From: Rhyacichthys aspro
Lineage: Eukaryota; Chordata; Actinopteri; Gobiiformes; Rhyacichthyidae
Reading direction: 5' to 3'
Length of the DNA: 64,000 nucleotides
NCBI GenBank assembly: GCA_036850595.1
Contig: CM072158.1
Coordinates: forward strand, 13,159,422-13,223,421
The notes under the pieces: generated by a model
What the model saw: only the letters and a program-made list of their open reading frames with translations
Databases searched by the model: none
What the model was told of the DNA's origin: nothing
In this document: piece after piece, positions 13,194 to 39,777 of the stretch
Numbering within the stretch: position 1 is the stretch's first letter
How the letters are laid out: each line of letters opens with the position of its first letter
Made by a program: the position numbers and the translations under genes

Positions 13194-13434
13194 TCCAATG
13201 CAGCGATACCTTTCTCCGTTGCTGATTGGCTGATATTTCTTCAGTTCACGCTGTGATTGGTCAAAGGAGGTTGTCAATAATCTCGGGTCGGCATCGCGTC
13301 AGTAAATTGCTGTTTACAGAGGTTTGTAGGACTTTGTTGGACTTTCAATCTTGGACAGTCCTCTTGTTTGACAGTCGTAGTTTTTAGTTTACGTTTTTAG
13401 TCTGTTGTTGTCTTGTGTGTGCCTTCTATAGCAC

Positions 13435-17633
<4,199 letters not shown>

Positions 17634-18990
17634 ATGCACAGAGGTGTATGTAAAAGCTGTGACGTTGCGGTTAATGCCACTATGTGGGTACGTGAGAGTG
17701 ACTGGGAGTTGATAACGGTCAGTGTGGATGTGGGTTATTGAGTCACCATGACATGTTTTTGTGGTGATTTTAATTTTTGCTGTGTTCCTTTGAAGCAAAT
17801 GTGGTTTTACCAAGTTTTCTTGTTATGGCTGAATGATAAAGTTCCAACACAGTTTCTGTTTGAATGAATCATGAAAATAGACCAAATAAATTGAACCGTC
17901 AACAATACAATAAAGGTAATTTTGTTCATTTGTTGGTTTTAATGACATCATGGTGCAGAAAAACCTCATGCTTCAGGCAGCAGTAAGGTGTCTTAACTCA
18001 TGCTGGCTTTCTCCACACAAACATTCAACACTGGTCTTGAACTTTGTAGGATGAAATTATGTTTGTTATCTATGTTGAAAAATATTGAAGTGACCTTTTA
18101 GTCTTACGTTTTCATTAAATTTACAGAATAAAATGAATGCCTGTAGTTTGTTGTACTTTAAAAGTACAAAAATGATTTTATCTTTTTATTTATCAAATGA
18201 GTTGCTAAAAAGCTTTATTTTGTAAAATCACAAACAATTTCTCAACTGACTTGAGCAAATAGAACTTTAATAACCAAACATCTGTGACAATGACCTGAAT
18301 CTAAAACATGCATCACAGTCTTTTTGTAAGTATTACAAATGCATTTATAGATTAACAGCCCTTTAACAATGAAAAACTACTAGATCTTTTATAAATCTGC
18401 ACTCTTACCTAATGTTAAAACATTTATAAAATTCTGAAATTTGTTTGCATGCTGATCAAAGAAGAGATGCTATAGTAAGTACATAACATTAATACATGCA
18501 ATCCCAAAATGTTCAATAGAATACAAGACAATTTCTTGTTCAATGCAGCATTAATATCATTAACAGTATTACACAGTACACATTCAGACAAAAATACTAA
18601 ATATACTGTGTGAATGTGTTGTAAATGCTAAAGGTCCAAAATAGCTGCATCACAGAAATGTAAGACTTCTCTACCTTCTGATCCAATCCTTTATTAAGCT
18701 ACAATTTAATCCAATGTTAAATCAAATATATAAACATATAAACAGTGGAAAGTGGTCAGAGAAATACTGTAAAAGCCTACTTATTTATGACTTTCCAACT
18801 AAATATAAAGCTACATCGTGGCCTGGCAGCAGAAGTGACTTCTTGTCTTGTGCTTCCTATTTGGTGGGTTAAATGACTGAATGTAGACTTATTGCATAGA
18901 CTGCATAATGAGAAAATGTCATTGCATAGAGTGCAACGTGGTAAAAAAAATTTTCCCCCAAAGCATTGCAGTATGAAGTGTGAAGATGTA
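17634..18990. other. tail-to-tail intergenic with two 3' UTRs
   Basis: The region lies between the protease stop codon (plus strand) and the SLC22 stop codon (minus strand), so it must contain both 3' untranslated regions. AATAAA on the plus strand occurs at 17885 and 17909. On the minus strand a candidate signal (TTTATT on the given strand) lies at 18690-18695. The sequence is AT-rich with no supportable coding exon. Confidence 0.55.
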
Positions 18991-21900
18991 TTATAAATGG
19001 CTTGCAAGGTGTTGCAGCTCCCGCTCCTCTGCACCGCTTCCTATTTGGTTCATATCCTCAGACATTTTAGATTTTTCATTGCCAAGTGGTGAACTGCAGA
19101 AAGCAGTACATTAGATTACACTTTCTGTTATCTTCATACATTGTTGGTTTGTAGTCTACAACTAGAGTGACCTCAAACCTAGTTTTATTTTTGAAAATAT
19201 TATTAAAAAAGGGTCACTTTGTCCCTTTTACCTTATGTCCCAGTTTTCTACATCCTCTACTGTGTCAGGAAGTGGTCTGTCAGCAGTTTCCGGCAGCGCC
19301 AGAGCCAATACAGCACCCAGTAGTGGAGATGTGCCAAAGATAACCAGCGGTGTAGTGGGACTGTGATTATGTAGCATGTTAATAATGGGTGCCAAAACAC
19401 CACCCATCCTGGCAAACATGCTCGACACCCCTATTCCTGTTTGCCTGCAAGACATGGATATGGAGAAAATCTATGTAACATACGATGGGTTTAGGTAAAA
19501 TTTTAAAGGTGAACACGCTCTTCCTACCGAAGGACAGTCGGGAATATCTCAGCTGTGTATACATAGATAACAGCAAAAGAAGCTGTAATTCCAAACTTTC
19601 CCACCATAGCAAGACCAGTCATAACATTGGGATGATCTATGAACAGAAAAAATTGAAAATATTATATAGTGGTGTCAGTAAGCAGATTAGTAGTAAATGA
19701 ATGCAAAAACAGAACTTACCTGCAGGGACAGTGAGCATGAGGAGGCAGGCCAGTCCTCCAACTGCCAGGAAGCCACTCTGAGAGAAGCGACGGCTACATG
19801 GAAGTACAAGAAGAACCAGGGAGCGAGCTGGAATCTCAACCAAGCCAAACACAAACTGTGTCAGGTAGAGGTCTGTCCCCAGCCTAGACACGCCCAGCGA
19901 AAAGCCATAATACACCAGAACATTGACAAACCTGGGATTTGAGGAAAACACAAAAGTGAGAATACATATAATGTGATTTGTTTATCAAAGGCACAAAACT
20001 CAAAGTATATTATCACTGCATTATCTGGATTACCAAAGGTAGAACAGGATGAAGGCTCGCTTTCTCATCTGGGTCGTACGCACAAGATCCAGCGCTGAAT
20101 GACTACGCTTGTCTCCACCTACAATCTCACATTTTTCCATCTGGACATGAATGACATTCAAATTGCAATGTATTTTAGTTTAATGAGAGTGATACAGTGA
20201 TAATGCTACATAGATCTGCCCTGAACCGCAGATTCGTTTATTTTACATAGTTGGATAAGTTGGAGCTCATCCATATGCCACAAGATTTTAACTTTAACCG
20301 ATGTCATACTGTCATAATGTCACACCCAAAGAAGAATGTACATAATCAAGGACAGACAAAATGTTAATCTTCTTTTCAGTTTTGATTTGAAATTCACAAT
20401 GTCCATAAAAGCCCAATTTTGCGATTAAAGTCAAATGTGGATAAGGAATTGATTTCAGGTTGTTGTTTGCAGTTCTATCTTTGGAGCTGAATATGACTTA
20501 GTTACCAGTGCAATGAATGACAGTGGAACCTGTATCACTTCATTTGTATGTTGATGAAACATTTTCTAGTGAGATTCAAGCAGAGTGTACAAAGGGAGGT
20601 ACCTGGACAGAGGGAGGTAATACCCGGCCATTTACTAGTGCTGCCTTGCGGAGTAGTGCAATAGCCTCCTCTCTTCTGTCATTGGCCAACAACCACCTGG
20701 CTGACTGAGGAAGCACCCTGGCAGCATGAAGAGCAAACAGAAAGGATAGAGTGGGCAGAAGAGAAATGCCAAGAATAAGAGCAGAGGAGAACATGAGCTT
20801 CATGAAGAATGCATTTATGTAAGTCCAGAAAAAGTAATAATACACAGTGCTTGTAATGTTTAAACACCATATGTAAAAAACAAGCAGGAAGCCGGGGGCT
20901 GATATTGCCAGTTGTAACTTTCTCCAGTCACGAATTAGGTAAGCTATGCCTGCTAGCAGCATGTAGCCCAGGCCAAAGGCATAGTCGGTGATGATGCCAG
21001 CCAGCATGCGTCTTTTGGTGCATGTCCACTCAGTACCTTGAGAAAAAAACATAAAAGATTGCAGGGTGGAGGGAAGAGGAAAGGACAGGACCATGGGGAC
21101 AGGGTTAAACTGAGGTGGTGTGGAGCTTCAAGACAGTGGATAGAGTGGTAAGGGTGTGTTTTGGGGATGAGCAGGAAACATGCAAAGCATTTAATATCTG
21201 TCAAATTAAAGTCGTGGTTTTATCAAACAAGGCTTACTAGTGCTACTATGAGTATGTAATGATACTCTTCAACAATTACATAGTTCTTTGTGTCACTATG
21301 TGAGAAATGCGTCACACAAAGTCAGGTAATTTTGAGCTTGAAAATAGTTAATATAACATTAAAGATGTTATGATAAAAAGCTATTTAACTGAAAACAGTG
21401 ACGTTAGACCTCTCTTGTCAATGTGAGACCACTTGTGCAGTAGAATGCACCAGTGCTTTCAACATCTGACAACAATGAAGATGCAAGCTGCGTACGTTTA
21501 TTGTATAGTACAGAAGGTTTAAACGCAAAAAATCAAATGCATGTTCACAAACCCTGATTTTTTTTAATATAATTAGCTTTTGGTCCATGTGGAAAGTGTG
21601 ACTTTGTGTGTATTAGTACCAAGTACGAAAGCATTAATGATGACTCCTGATATTGTTGTGCCGACGAGAAAGCGCAGTATCACATAAACAAGGAAGTTGG
21701 GCGCAAAGGCCACAGCAACTCCAAACACCGTCTGAAGAGCAATGGACAGCAGCAGGATGAGGCGTCTGCCGTACCTTCAAGACAAAGACAGGCTGGACAT
21801 GAGTGTTTTTTGTAGTGTAAGCCCCGTTTCACCAGTGTACTCAATAGGCTTCATACCTTCATGTTACAAAATAATGATATTCAGGCTGATCAATAGGTTA

Positions 21901-23479
21901 TTTGCGTTCTGCCTGCAGTTAGTGTGTTGTATCTCCACAGAACTGCACTGCATAACATACCTGTCTGCCATAGCTCCAAACAACACAGATCCCACTAACA
22001 AGCCAAACATGTAGATGGATGAACCCAGGCTGTTCCACCAAGCATCCTCACAAACCAGGTCCCACTGATGAATAAGACAAACCATTATCACACTTTCAGT
22101 CAGTATTCATCATTGTTTCAGAGTGTGCTTTGGTTAAACTAGAAATAATGATCTCAGTGTGAAAGGTTAAAGACTGGAAGAGGTTTATATAGCAGTCTGT
22201 GAAATTCTTATATTCTCATAAAAACAAGTATAATGGTCCAGAAACAAGGATATGACAGTGAAGACAATAGCACAGTCAAATCAGGATTTCCGGTGACAAG
22301 ATAGTGTCCAGTAGGGAGTAGGTGTGGTTGTAGTGATGCCAACTAGTGGTGGAGCTGTTTGTCAAGAAGCCAACAAGCTGGACATGAAACAAGGAAGCCT
22401 ACTACTGGGGTTGCGCCAGGTCATGTACCAAGTGTAAAAAAAAAAGCAGCTGGCAAATGGCAGTGTCACAAGTGGGATGGTATAAGAGTTAATTATCATA
22501 TCGGGTTGGATTTACACCGCTGTGACCAAAAAATGACTGGTTATTAAAAATGTTGATTGGTTGTGGATTGGTTTATCAAGTTATATAAAAGTCATGCATT
22601 TCTGTATCTAGAGCTCTTGGCTCAGTTTGTTGTGTGGTGCATAAACTTGAAACCAGAATCTGGTGACACTGCATTTTTCCCTCTGAGTTCAAATGGAATC
22701 AGACAAAGGCCCTTAATAACATCAACGTGCGACACAATGGCACACAATTCACTTCAAAGAACATTCAATCCACTGTTCTACTCATTTTCATTTTGACTTC
22801 AATTCTAACGTGCACAGGAATAAGGATGGAAATTATGCTAAGAATCTCTTTTAGTGTCAGCTTTTTCCACACAGACCTTGAACTGTCACAACTCTGGGCT
22901 GGTTAAAGCAAAATGTGATATGAAAATGAACAGAGGTGCACATTTGCTTATCTTTGGTCTGCCTTTTAGACACATGCATATTAATGCTTGTTTAACTGTG
23001 AAGACATTCATTCTTTCATTTTTTTTAGCCCTTACATTTCGAGTGAAGAAAATGGTAAGGCCCTTGGAAATGCTCTTACTCTAAAAAAATTCACTATTTG
23101 AATGTCTTCAATATGCCCACACTCTATATGGTTTTACCTCTGTGACTGTGGTGCTGTGGAAAGTCTCATTGCCGTAAACCCATCCGTGAGCACATAGCAA
23201 GTGTTCAGTCCGGTTGTCCTGCAGTGCGCCCTTTGACCAGGAACAAGACTCTGCCTGGTTCTGGCTGAAGTTGATTGAAAGTGTTGTGAAGTCTAAGGTC
23301 TGGTTTCGCGCTACTGGGTCAATGCTGTCCAGGCAAAGATGGGACGGTGTGGCTCCGGTGAAGATGCTCACCATCATGTGGAAAGCGAGCAGCACTTGGG
23401 GTAAACAGATCCATATGTACAAGATCTTCTGGTATTTGCCAAAACCCCCGATGGCAGCGAGGATCTGGTCGAAATTCAT
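18991..23479 (-). CDS. slc22a13: SLC22 organic anion/cation transporter, SLC22A13-like
   Basis: A 12-helix major-facilitator transporter of organic ions at the plasma membrane. Ten minus-strand exons join in phase: 23138-23479, 21961-22064, 21620-21774, 21036-20868, 20717-20603, 20140-20034, 19931-19720, 19636-19528, 19444-19232 and 19093-18991, giving 542 aa. Family marks are helix 1 at about residues 21-40, a large extracellular loop with sequons at N59, N70, N89 and N104, WDLVCEDAWW, the loop-2/3 motif ADRYGRR, AEIFPTVLRQTG, and PETADRPLPDTVED near the C-terminus. The ATG at 23477-23479 was chosen because MNFDQILAAIGGFGKYQ is the standard SLC22 start; an in-frame ATG at 23539 adds an atypical 20 residues. 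Oddity: the usual PESAR motif reads PQSAR (Q261). A13 rather than A6, A7 or another clade member is my best guess; the gene symbol is less certain than the family. Confidence 0.85.
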
Positions 23480-25019
23480 TCTTGGTGCAAATAGCCACTC
23501 CAGACAATAGCCTTTCCGGAGGTAAACAAGGTAAATCAATTCTCACGTGGTTAGTCCACTCACAGGCTGCCAGCAACAGCAGTCCTGAGCTGACCTAAAA
23601 ATCCTCCCCTTCGTCTCTTTTCCTCTTGCTTCACACAGGACCAGGGCGCACTTATGCAAAGCGTACTATCCCTGCTGTAGATTCCAGAGACATGTCAGGA
23701 TAATGAGCTGCAGGGTGCATGAGAAACTTGTGCAAAGCTTTTCTTGTGTGCAGCGTCCTTTTTGCACAAAAGTGGCAAATAAAGTCCAATATTTACCATC
23801 GAATCACATAAACACGCAGCGTACTCGTGGCATCTGGAGGAGCGTAAGATGTGATGCATCTTATTGGGCAGGGCCATAGCATCGTTACAAAAGCGGCTAT
23901 AAAACGCTCCAGTCACAGCGAGATAGTGTTAATTTTGATCTCTGGTTTAATAATGAGTGTAAATTTCATCTTCTTCTTCATCTTCTTTCTGTCTTGTCAA
24001 ATAAATGTGTATAGAACTGTGTTCACAATAACTCGCGGCGTTTGTTTATTTGTGTGTTACGCCACACACAATTTCCTTTTCCATCAATTTTGCAAAACAT
24101 CTTTGTCCTCAAAGGCAATGTGCTGCCACCTGCTGCTCAGTTTTTGAAATTGGCTGTGGAGGATAGTCGTGCAATAAATAATAATGAATAAATGAACAGT
24201 GCTAAACAAAAATACAAATAAACTTCAATCATATTAGTTAATGGATAATGGCATTTGCTGCCTTAAATGAGCAGATATAAAAGCACCCGATAGGCCAACA
24301 CACTATCTCCTGTTTAGGTTATTTAATTGAATACAAGTAAGGCTAGTAGGCCCATAAAATGCTAAACTGCCCAGTCTTTATAAGGCGCCCTCATGGCTTC
24401 TGGTTTTGCAGGCATGACACTGTTCCTCTAAAACTGTCGCAACAAACTCTACAAGTCAGTCTATCTTCTATTCTCAAAATACACTACTTCATACTGGATT
24501 TGTCTAAAAACACATTTTTCAATGCTGTGTAAATGCAGGCTGTTTAACTCCCTCTCTATCCACTTTTCTGATATGCACCCACAATGTCACAGTCTACTGT
24601 GGTTCTGAATGGACGGTGAGGTTCTGCGGTTTAGACCTCAAACCTTTTTTTTTTTTAACTAGAATTGTGTAAAGAACTTTTGATCATGCCATATATGTTT
24701 AATCGAGCGTGGATTCTAGCAGCTGCACAGTCGTTTAGCTGCTGGCGACGTCACGGACGCACATTTCAGAGCGAGCTGGGTTTGGTTTTTAGGAGAGAAA
24801 ATGTAAAGTAAGATATGGTTCTCAATGAGACAGTTTCCTTTAAAAGGCTATGGACTCAAGATAATGTCACACTTTCAATTAAATACTAAATTAAATATAA
24901 AAGGATGAATTCAAATACCTAAAGTTACATTCTAAATTAATAAACAAATAGTTTATTTTAGTTGTATTAATAGCTAAAGCATCTAATAGATAATTAGATC
25001 TGCCACGATTAAGGGGTTT
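23480..25019. other. intergenic between divergent slc22 and trak1
   Basis: The head-to-head gap holds the 5' regions of both genes. I see no coding exon. A CRE-like GACGTCAC lies at about 24747. Open frames in this gap (for example 23695-23916 minus, 23851-24147 plus) resemble nothing I know. Confidence 0.5.
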
Positions 25020-25359
25020 TAATTTGTAGGATATAACCGGAAGTTGTATGTGCTTGATCGACTGCGGCGGAGACAGGAGAAGACAGAAATCAGGGCCACA
25101 CAGAGATGGCTGTAGGACAACCCGAGTGGACCGGACCACGGGATACATTTCACATCACCTTTATGTGACCTTGGCGGTCCTGTGCATCCATCGCTGGGGT
25201 CACAGTTCTTCCGGTCCGGGACCGAGGAGCATCTCCGTCCTCCATCCGGCCTCCACTCACCGTGACAGGGACAGTGGGCAGGACATCAGACCGACAGCCC
25301 ACCGCTGGACACCGGACCGCAGCACTGTCCCTCCGAGGGTCCCCCACCTACGCGTGTGT
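25020..25359 (+). other. trak1: candidate 5' (mostly untranslated) exon of trak1
   Basis: A GC- and CpG-rich stretch in an otherwise AT-rich region ends at a good splice donor (GTGAGT at 25360-25365). It precedes the first recognisable trak1 exon by 1.5 kb on the same strand. It contains a short upstream frame starting at 25106 that stops after 20 codons. I treat it as a probable non-coding first exon; its start is a guess. A longer frame runs across it but has no family resemblance. Confidence 0.35.
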
Positions 25360-26845
25360 GTGAGTAAATCTATGTCTACATGCTTTTGGACTTTTCTGAA
25401 TGATTTCACGGCGATGTCATGAGGTCAACACATTTTGTAACACAGTAGGTGTAGTGTTACTGTCAGGACATGGTGTATAACAGCTGAGATCCGCATCCGT
25501 GACGCTCCGTGCTGATGTAGCTCAAGCCACACCCTCGAACCGTGTTTAAACACCCAATGTTTATGTCACATGAGTGAACCATGGCCTGTTTTCTGTTGAT
25601 ACAGGCACCATCTATATACTCCAGGACAGACATGATACTGTTGACGTGATTCATATAGACTCGTTATTGGTAGGCTGGTAAACAGTGTTTGTACAGAACC
25701 ATGTGGTTTCTACTCATCACCAAGTAAACCATTACCAACCTGTAAAAGCAAAACGGATCCATTTATTAATGCCACGACAGACGAACTTACAGCCTAATGC
25801 CATTCCCTGTACATTATGTTTGCAGATCTCACACCCACATTATATTGAGGTCTAACAGATGCAGGATTTTATGTGTAATGGTTTGTGACTCCATACATTT
25901 ATCTCAGCTCTGTAGAAACTCTCAGTGCTACACAGTGAGTACAGATATGACAACATCATCTGACCATGGTCAATGTCTGGAATATTTTGGGGGGTTTGCT
26001 TTAAAAGCATGATGAGAACATTAAACAGTTTTGTACATATGCAGGTAACTCTTGTCTGCTTCTCTATTTATAATCTGATCACAGGCTGTTTGATGTGACA
26101 CTCGTGCCTGAGATGAGTGCTCTGTTGGGGCCAGCTGTGTACCTTCAGTGAGCTTTGATAATGTGAGACAAATTCCTATAGGTCACTGTGTTTGACTGTA
26201 TTCATTTTAACAGGACTAGGTGACTGAGAGGATATATATAATATATATAATATACTTCTTTGTGGTTGGATTGTGATTTAAAACTCAGGAACAAAATCAC
26301 ACATCCCGTGGCTTGATCAATTCAGTATTGTACATCTGGCCTGAGCGCTGAGCAGTTGTGTCAGCAGTGCACAGGCTGCTGGTTTATGCAGCACACAGTG
26401 GCACAGTGCAGTGTTAACTGCAGCTATGTAAACGCTCTTTAGTTTAGGGTTGTGAAGTGACTTTTGGCAACTGCAATTTTACAGTAAATGTGCAGCATCA
26501 AAATATTTTGAAATCATGTCATAGTCCATACAGTTGATTCTGATTAATAGACTGAAAACTTTACATTAAAGTTACAGGGCAATACATTACTAAACCCAAT
26601 AACTGAAACAGCAGACGTTAATGGATGGTAATGCCAAAAATGATCATCTTTGATTCCATGTGCAGTGAAGTGTCAGCCACAGTCAGTATCAGTTGTTAAA
26701 GATTACAAGTCACAGCTACAGTGAATATTATGAAGCAGAATGAGTCACATATTAAACTATAACTTAATTTGTGTGTGTGGATTTGGGGTATGATACAGAG
26801 AGTTTGGTTTATCTCTCATCATTTTTCTTTCCATGTTTTCTACAG

Positions 26846-36423
<9,578 letters not shown>

Positions 36424-37720
36424 TCTAAAGTTCTGGTGACCATCAGGGTGTCCACAACTTAGAGACGGCCGAGGACTGGCTGTTGAACAGTCGTCTGGAG
36501 CCCCGGCACTAAGCCAACACTGTTTATAATGTATGTCAGACTCATGGCACTGCTTCCGCTACTCATCCAATTTAGAAAGAGTGTGAAAGAGTCAGAGCTC
36601 CAAAAAATACTAAAACTTGCACCTGCTCATATTCACACAGATACGTTTAAAGCATTTTTCAGTTTGTTGGACAATTTATTTTTCTTCTTAGATTTCAAGT
36701 TTGCAAAGATAAATGCCAAGATAATGTAGAAAATGTTGCAATTTCCCAAAAATCAATAGGTAAATATTTTTGTGGAAGTATGCTTCTGATTATATGGTAA
36801 CAACATGTTTTATGATAAGAATGTTTTGATAGCGTGCGTGGTCCGCCATGTTTTAACAAAGTGAAAACAAATAATCAGGAATCATCGCTTTATGCCCATT
36901 ATACATAAAGCCATCTGATGTAGAAGTAGGAAAACCTCCTGATACAGCTATGATCCGTCTCATTTGATGTTTGTTGAATATCTTACATATCAAGACATGT
37001 GCCTACCATTGCTGTCCTGTCACATCTTTGGTTTGGAGTCTGACTCTGCTGGCTAGATCTGTTTCTCCTGCTGTAAATTTTCTACCTTTTATGCAAAATC
37101 CTACCTATCCTCATTCAGACATACTCATCACATGTACTATTTACTGTAGATGATGTAGCATTGACTAATTTCAAAGAAAGACCCACTTTCATAAAAATTA
37201 ACGTGTACAAAAGAATGAAAATATGTCATCCTCAATGTTTCAATCCTCCCTCTTTCTTTATCCTAGATGTGTTCAGGTATCACAGGTCACTTCCAACCAC
37301 TCGCTGCATAGAAGTCAGTGTTAAATGCTTTGGCTTTTTAAATAGACTGGATTAGGAAATGATGGTGCTTCTATAGATACACTAAAGCCACCTCAGCTTA
37401 CAAAGAGTATGAACAAGGGAGTGAATATATCGACTTTGGACACGGAAACCGAAGCAAACTAGTGCCTGAACCGTTTGTGTTTAAGCTGTGTTTTTGTTTG
37501 TGAGTGAGAAAGGACATCATGTTGCACTTGTCTTTATTTATTAAATTAAACGCTGCCTCACATTTGCTCACTGTATATACGTTAACTCTGACACTGTAAT
37601 GGCAGCAAGATCATGTTATGTGTAGTGCATAACCATGAGCAAACTACATGTAAGAAAGCATGTTATCAGGGTTTTTCAGAAATAAAATTCAACTGTCAGA
37701 AACTGTCAGTTTTTTTCTAT
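36424..37720 (+). other. trak1 3' untranslated region
   Basis: After the TAG at 36421-36423 the sequence continues AT-rich without recognisable coding content to an AATAAA at 37681-37686, followed by a T-rich downstream element. The roughly 1.25-kb length is ordinary for this gene family. Confidence 0.6.
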
Positions 37721-38159
37721 TTTTGCATTTATTTATTCATATATTGAAATATTACTTTATCTACCAAGCATCAATCCGGGGTTTACTGAATTATATTTGC
37801 TCAGAATCCCTCCTGCTTAAGACCCCCAAGTAAACTGCAGTCCATTGTTGCGATTTGGGACAGCGTTTAAGTCAATATTGCGTCTCGTCCAGCAGATGGC
37901 GCGCACAAACAACTTCATTTTGCGAATGTGAAGAAGTGCATTAGTACTTCTGTCCTCTTTGGCACAATCATCATCGATTGCCTTTCTGCCATCTGTACCT
38001 GTTGTGGCACGAGAAGCCTTTACTAAACTCCCATTAGTATGAATGAGAGGTAAGCAATCACCAGACGTGTCTTGTGTCCGTCAAGATCTCCTTTTAAGAA
38101 CACTTAACTTTACCTACAAATATTAATATGAGTGAAGAAACCTGTATTTTTATTTATTT

Positions 38160-38304
38160 TTTGTTCTTTTTACCTTTATTTGACAAAAGACAGTCAGGAA
38201 ACAAGGTGAGAGAAAAGGGAATAACATTGAGGAAAGGACCCCTTCCGGACTCGAAGCCCGGTTTCCCGAGTATGTGGGATGAGACAGGTGGGCCACCGAG
38301 GCGC
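38160..38304 (-). mobile_element. tRNA-derived SINE, minus strand
   Basis: Read on the minus strand this begins GCGCCTCGGTGGCCCAC, contains a B-box-like GGGCTTCGAGTCC and ends in TGTCAAATAAAGGTAAAAAG. Widely scattered fish SINEs have this plan: GGCGCCTCGGTGGCTCAGTG head, GGGTTCGAATCC B box, and a tail ending in AATAAAGGTAAAA. The A-box part is shortened, so this is an old copy. Confidence 0.75.
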
Positions 38305-38629
38305 AATTTTGAAAACATTTCTCTGCCACAATATTAATGCAAAAAAACTCATATGGTCTTATTCTTTAGGATGCACGTGTAAAGAAACATGGAACAGCTG
38401 TAGAGAATGTGTAAGCTGTATGTTGCAGCTTAACAAGACAAAATATTATAGAAAACACTAGATTCAACCAGGGAAAAGTTTGGATTAAAGTAACACTGTG
38501 TACCTTCTCAGGACATATACCCACTAATGGACAGATGTTTTGTCAGATTTACATGAGATTCAATAAATATCTTTGAAGAACCAGGAAGCTCTAAGTAACC
38601 AATCAGAGCACAAAAAAAGTTGGAATGGA

Positions 38630-39110
38630 TTCTGCTTAAGAAGTAGAAGGTTGTAAGGTCAAATCCCATTGGTTTGTATTAACATTCACCATTCTAGACT
38701 ATTAAAGAGTCTGAGTGTGTCTTTGGTTTTGGTTGTAGTTTTGTAGGAAATCCATCAGTTTGAATGAGTAGGTTATGAGTTCTAGTGATGCTTAACAAGT
38801 TTTTACCAGAACAAAGACAGCATGATAAAATAAAATCCCTCTTTCAACGTGCACATGATAGAGCAGAGGTAAATGAACCAGATTAGAGTCACAAAGGTGG
38901 CAGGTTCAAGCCCAGTAACACCCTGTAAACCAAACAAAATCAAAATTAGTCTGTTTTATTTGCCAAACACTTACAAATTTAAGCTTTTCGGTGATACATA
39001 CAGAGGTCGAGGCAGTTGCAACAGTGGCATATGCTTAAAACAGATGGACGTCTATCGGAGAACCCAGGTTCGAATCAGAGAGTTGGCGCGGTGTTGTTCT
39101 CCTGCGGAGG
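38630..39110 (+). repeat. tRNA-like B-box remnants, probable old SINE pieces
   Basis: Three B-box-like motifs occur within 500 bases: AAGGTCAAATCCCAT near 38655, CAGGTTCAAGCCCAG near 38900 and CCAGGTTCGAATCAG near 39064. None folds into an obvious tRNA on inspection. I read them as decayed SINE fragments. Whether they belong to one family is not clear. Confidence 0.35.
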
Positions 39111-39342
39111 AGAACCAGACATAAGAGAGAGTTCAAGTATGAGAGGAGTCCCCTGCGGAGGGTGACATCCTGCAACAGGGCGTTCAAAGACAAACACCGG
39201 TGACAAATAAACAGCAAACTACACATGTGATGGGACTGGGCTGAGACAGGGCAGAAGGCAAGGCCAGAACAAATAAACAAAGGGCAGAACAGGTACTTCA
39301 CATAAGGGCAATGAAGGCAGGGGACAATGAATAGTCAGGCAG

Positions 39343-39378
39343 AGGGGCAACAGAAGGGGCAACAGAAGGGGCAACAGG
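39343..39378 (+). repeat. 12-bp tandem repeat, three units
   Basis: The unit AGGGGCAACAGA occurs three times head to tail with almost no change. It lies in GC-rich, otherwise unassigned sequence just outside the left arm of the inverted repeat described separately. Confidence 0.75.
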
Positions 39379-39571
39379 AGGTGTAATCGGAGAACAGGAA
39401 GGGTAAGAGAACGGCCAGAGGGCGTAAACGCAAAATGGCTGTTTTTCAGCTTTTACGCAGCACGGTGTGGGGGTCCCACCGCGCGCCTCTGGGTACCCAA
39501 CTCTCCTCTCCTCACCGGGGAGAGGCGGGGGAGTTTAATGTCTCCTACCCTGTTCTGACCCGGGCTTGACA

Positions 39572-39777
39572 GGATGGAGCGCCTGTGAGGTCCTTCATCA
39601 AACTTGAAACCTGTCTCTGAGCATAAGCGCCTGTGAAATTTCCCGAAAGATGGCCTGAATTATGTATGGGTTACCATGTCCCCGTAGAAAGAACTCATAT
39701 CCATGTAGAATCAACCAAACACACAACCGTAGAAAAAGAGAGATGGAGGGGGAAGAAGAAGGGCTCAAAGGGTGGAG
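39572..39777 (+). repeat. left arm of 200-bp inverted repeat
   Basis: This segment is the diverged reverse complement of 42833-43035. Shared blocks include GGATGGAGCGCCTGTGAGGT, ACCTGTCTCTGAGC, TACCATGTCCCC followed by TAGAAA, and GAGAGA-GGAGGGGAAGAAG ending in a CAAAG/GTGGAG block. The two arms enclose 3.1 kb that contains the trim67-exoc8 relic. Confidence 0.75.

Noticed and set aside
38873..39124. Possible intact tRNA gene
   Set aside because: A B-box-like motif is present, but no cloverleaf with matching acceptor stem could be drawn; SINE debris is more likely.
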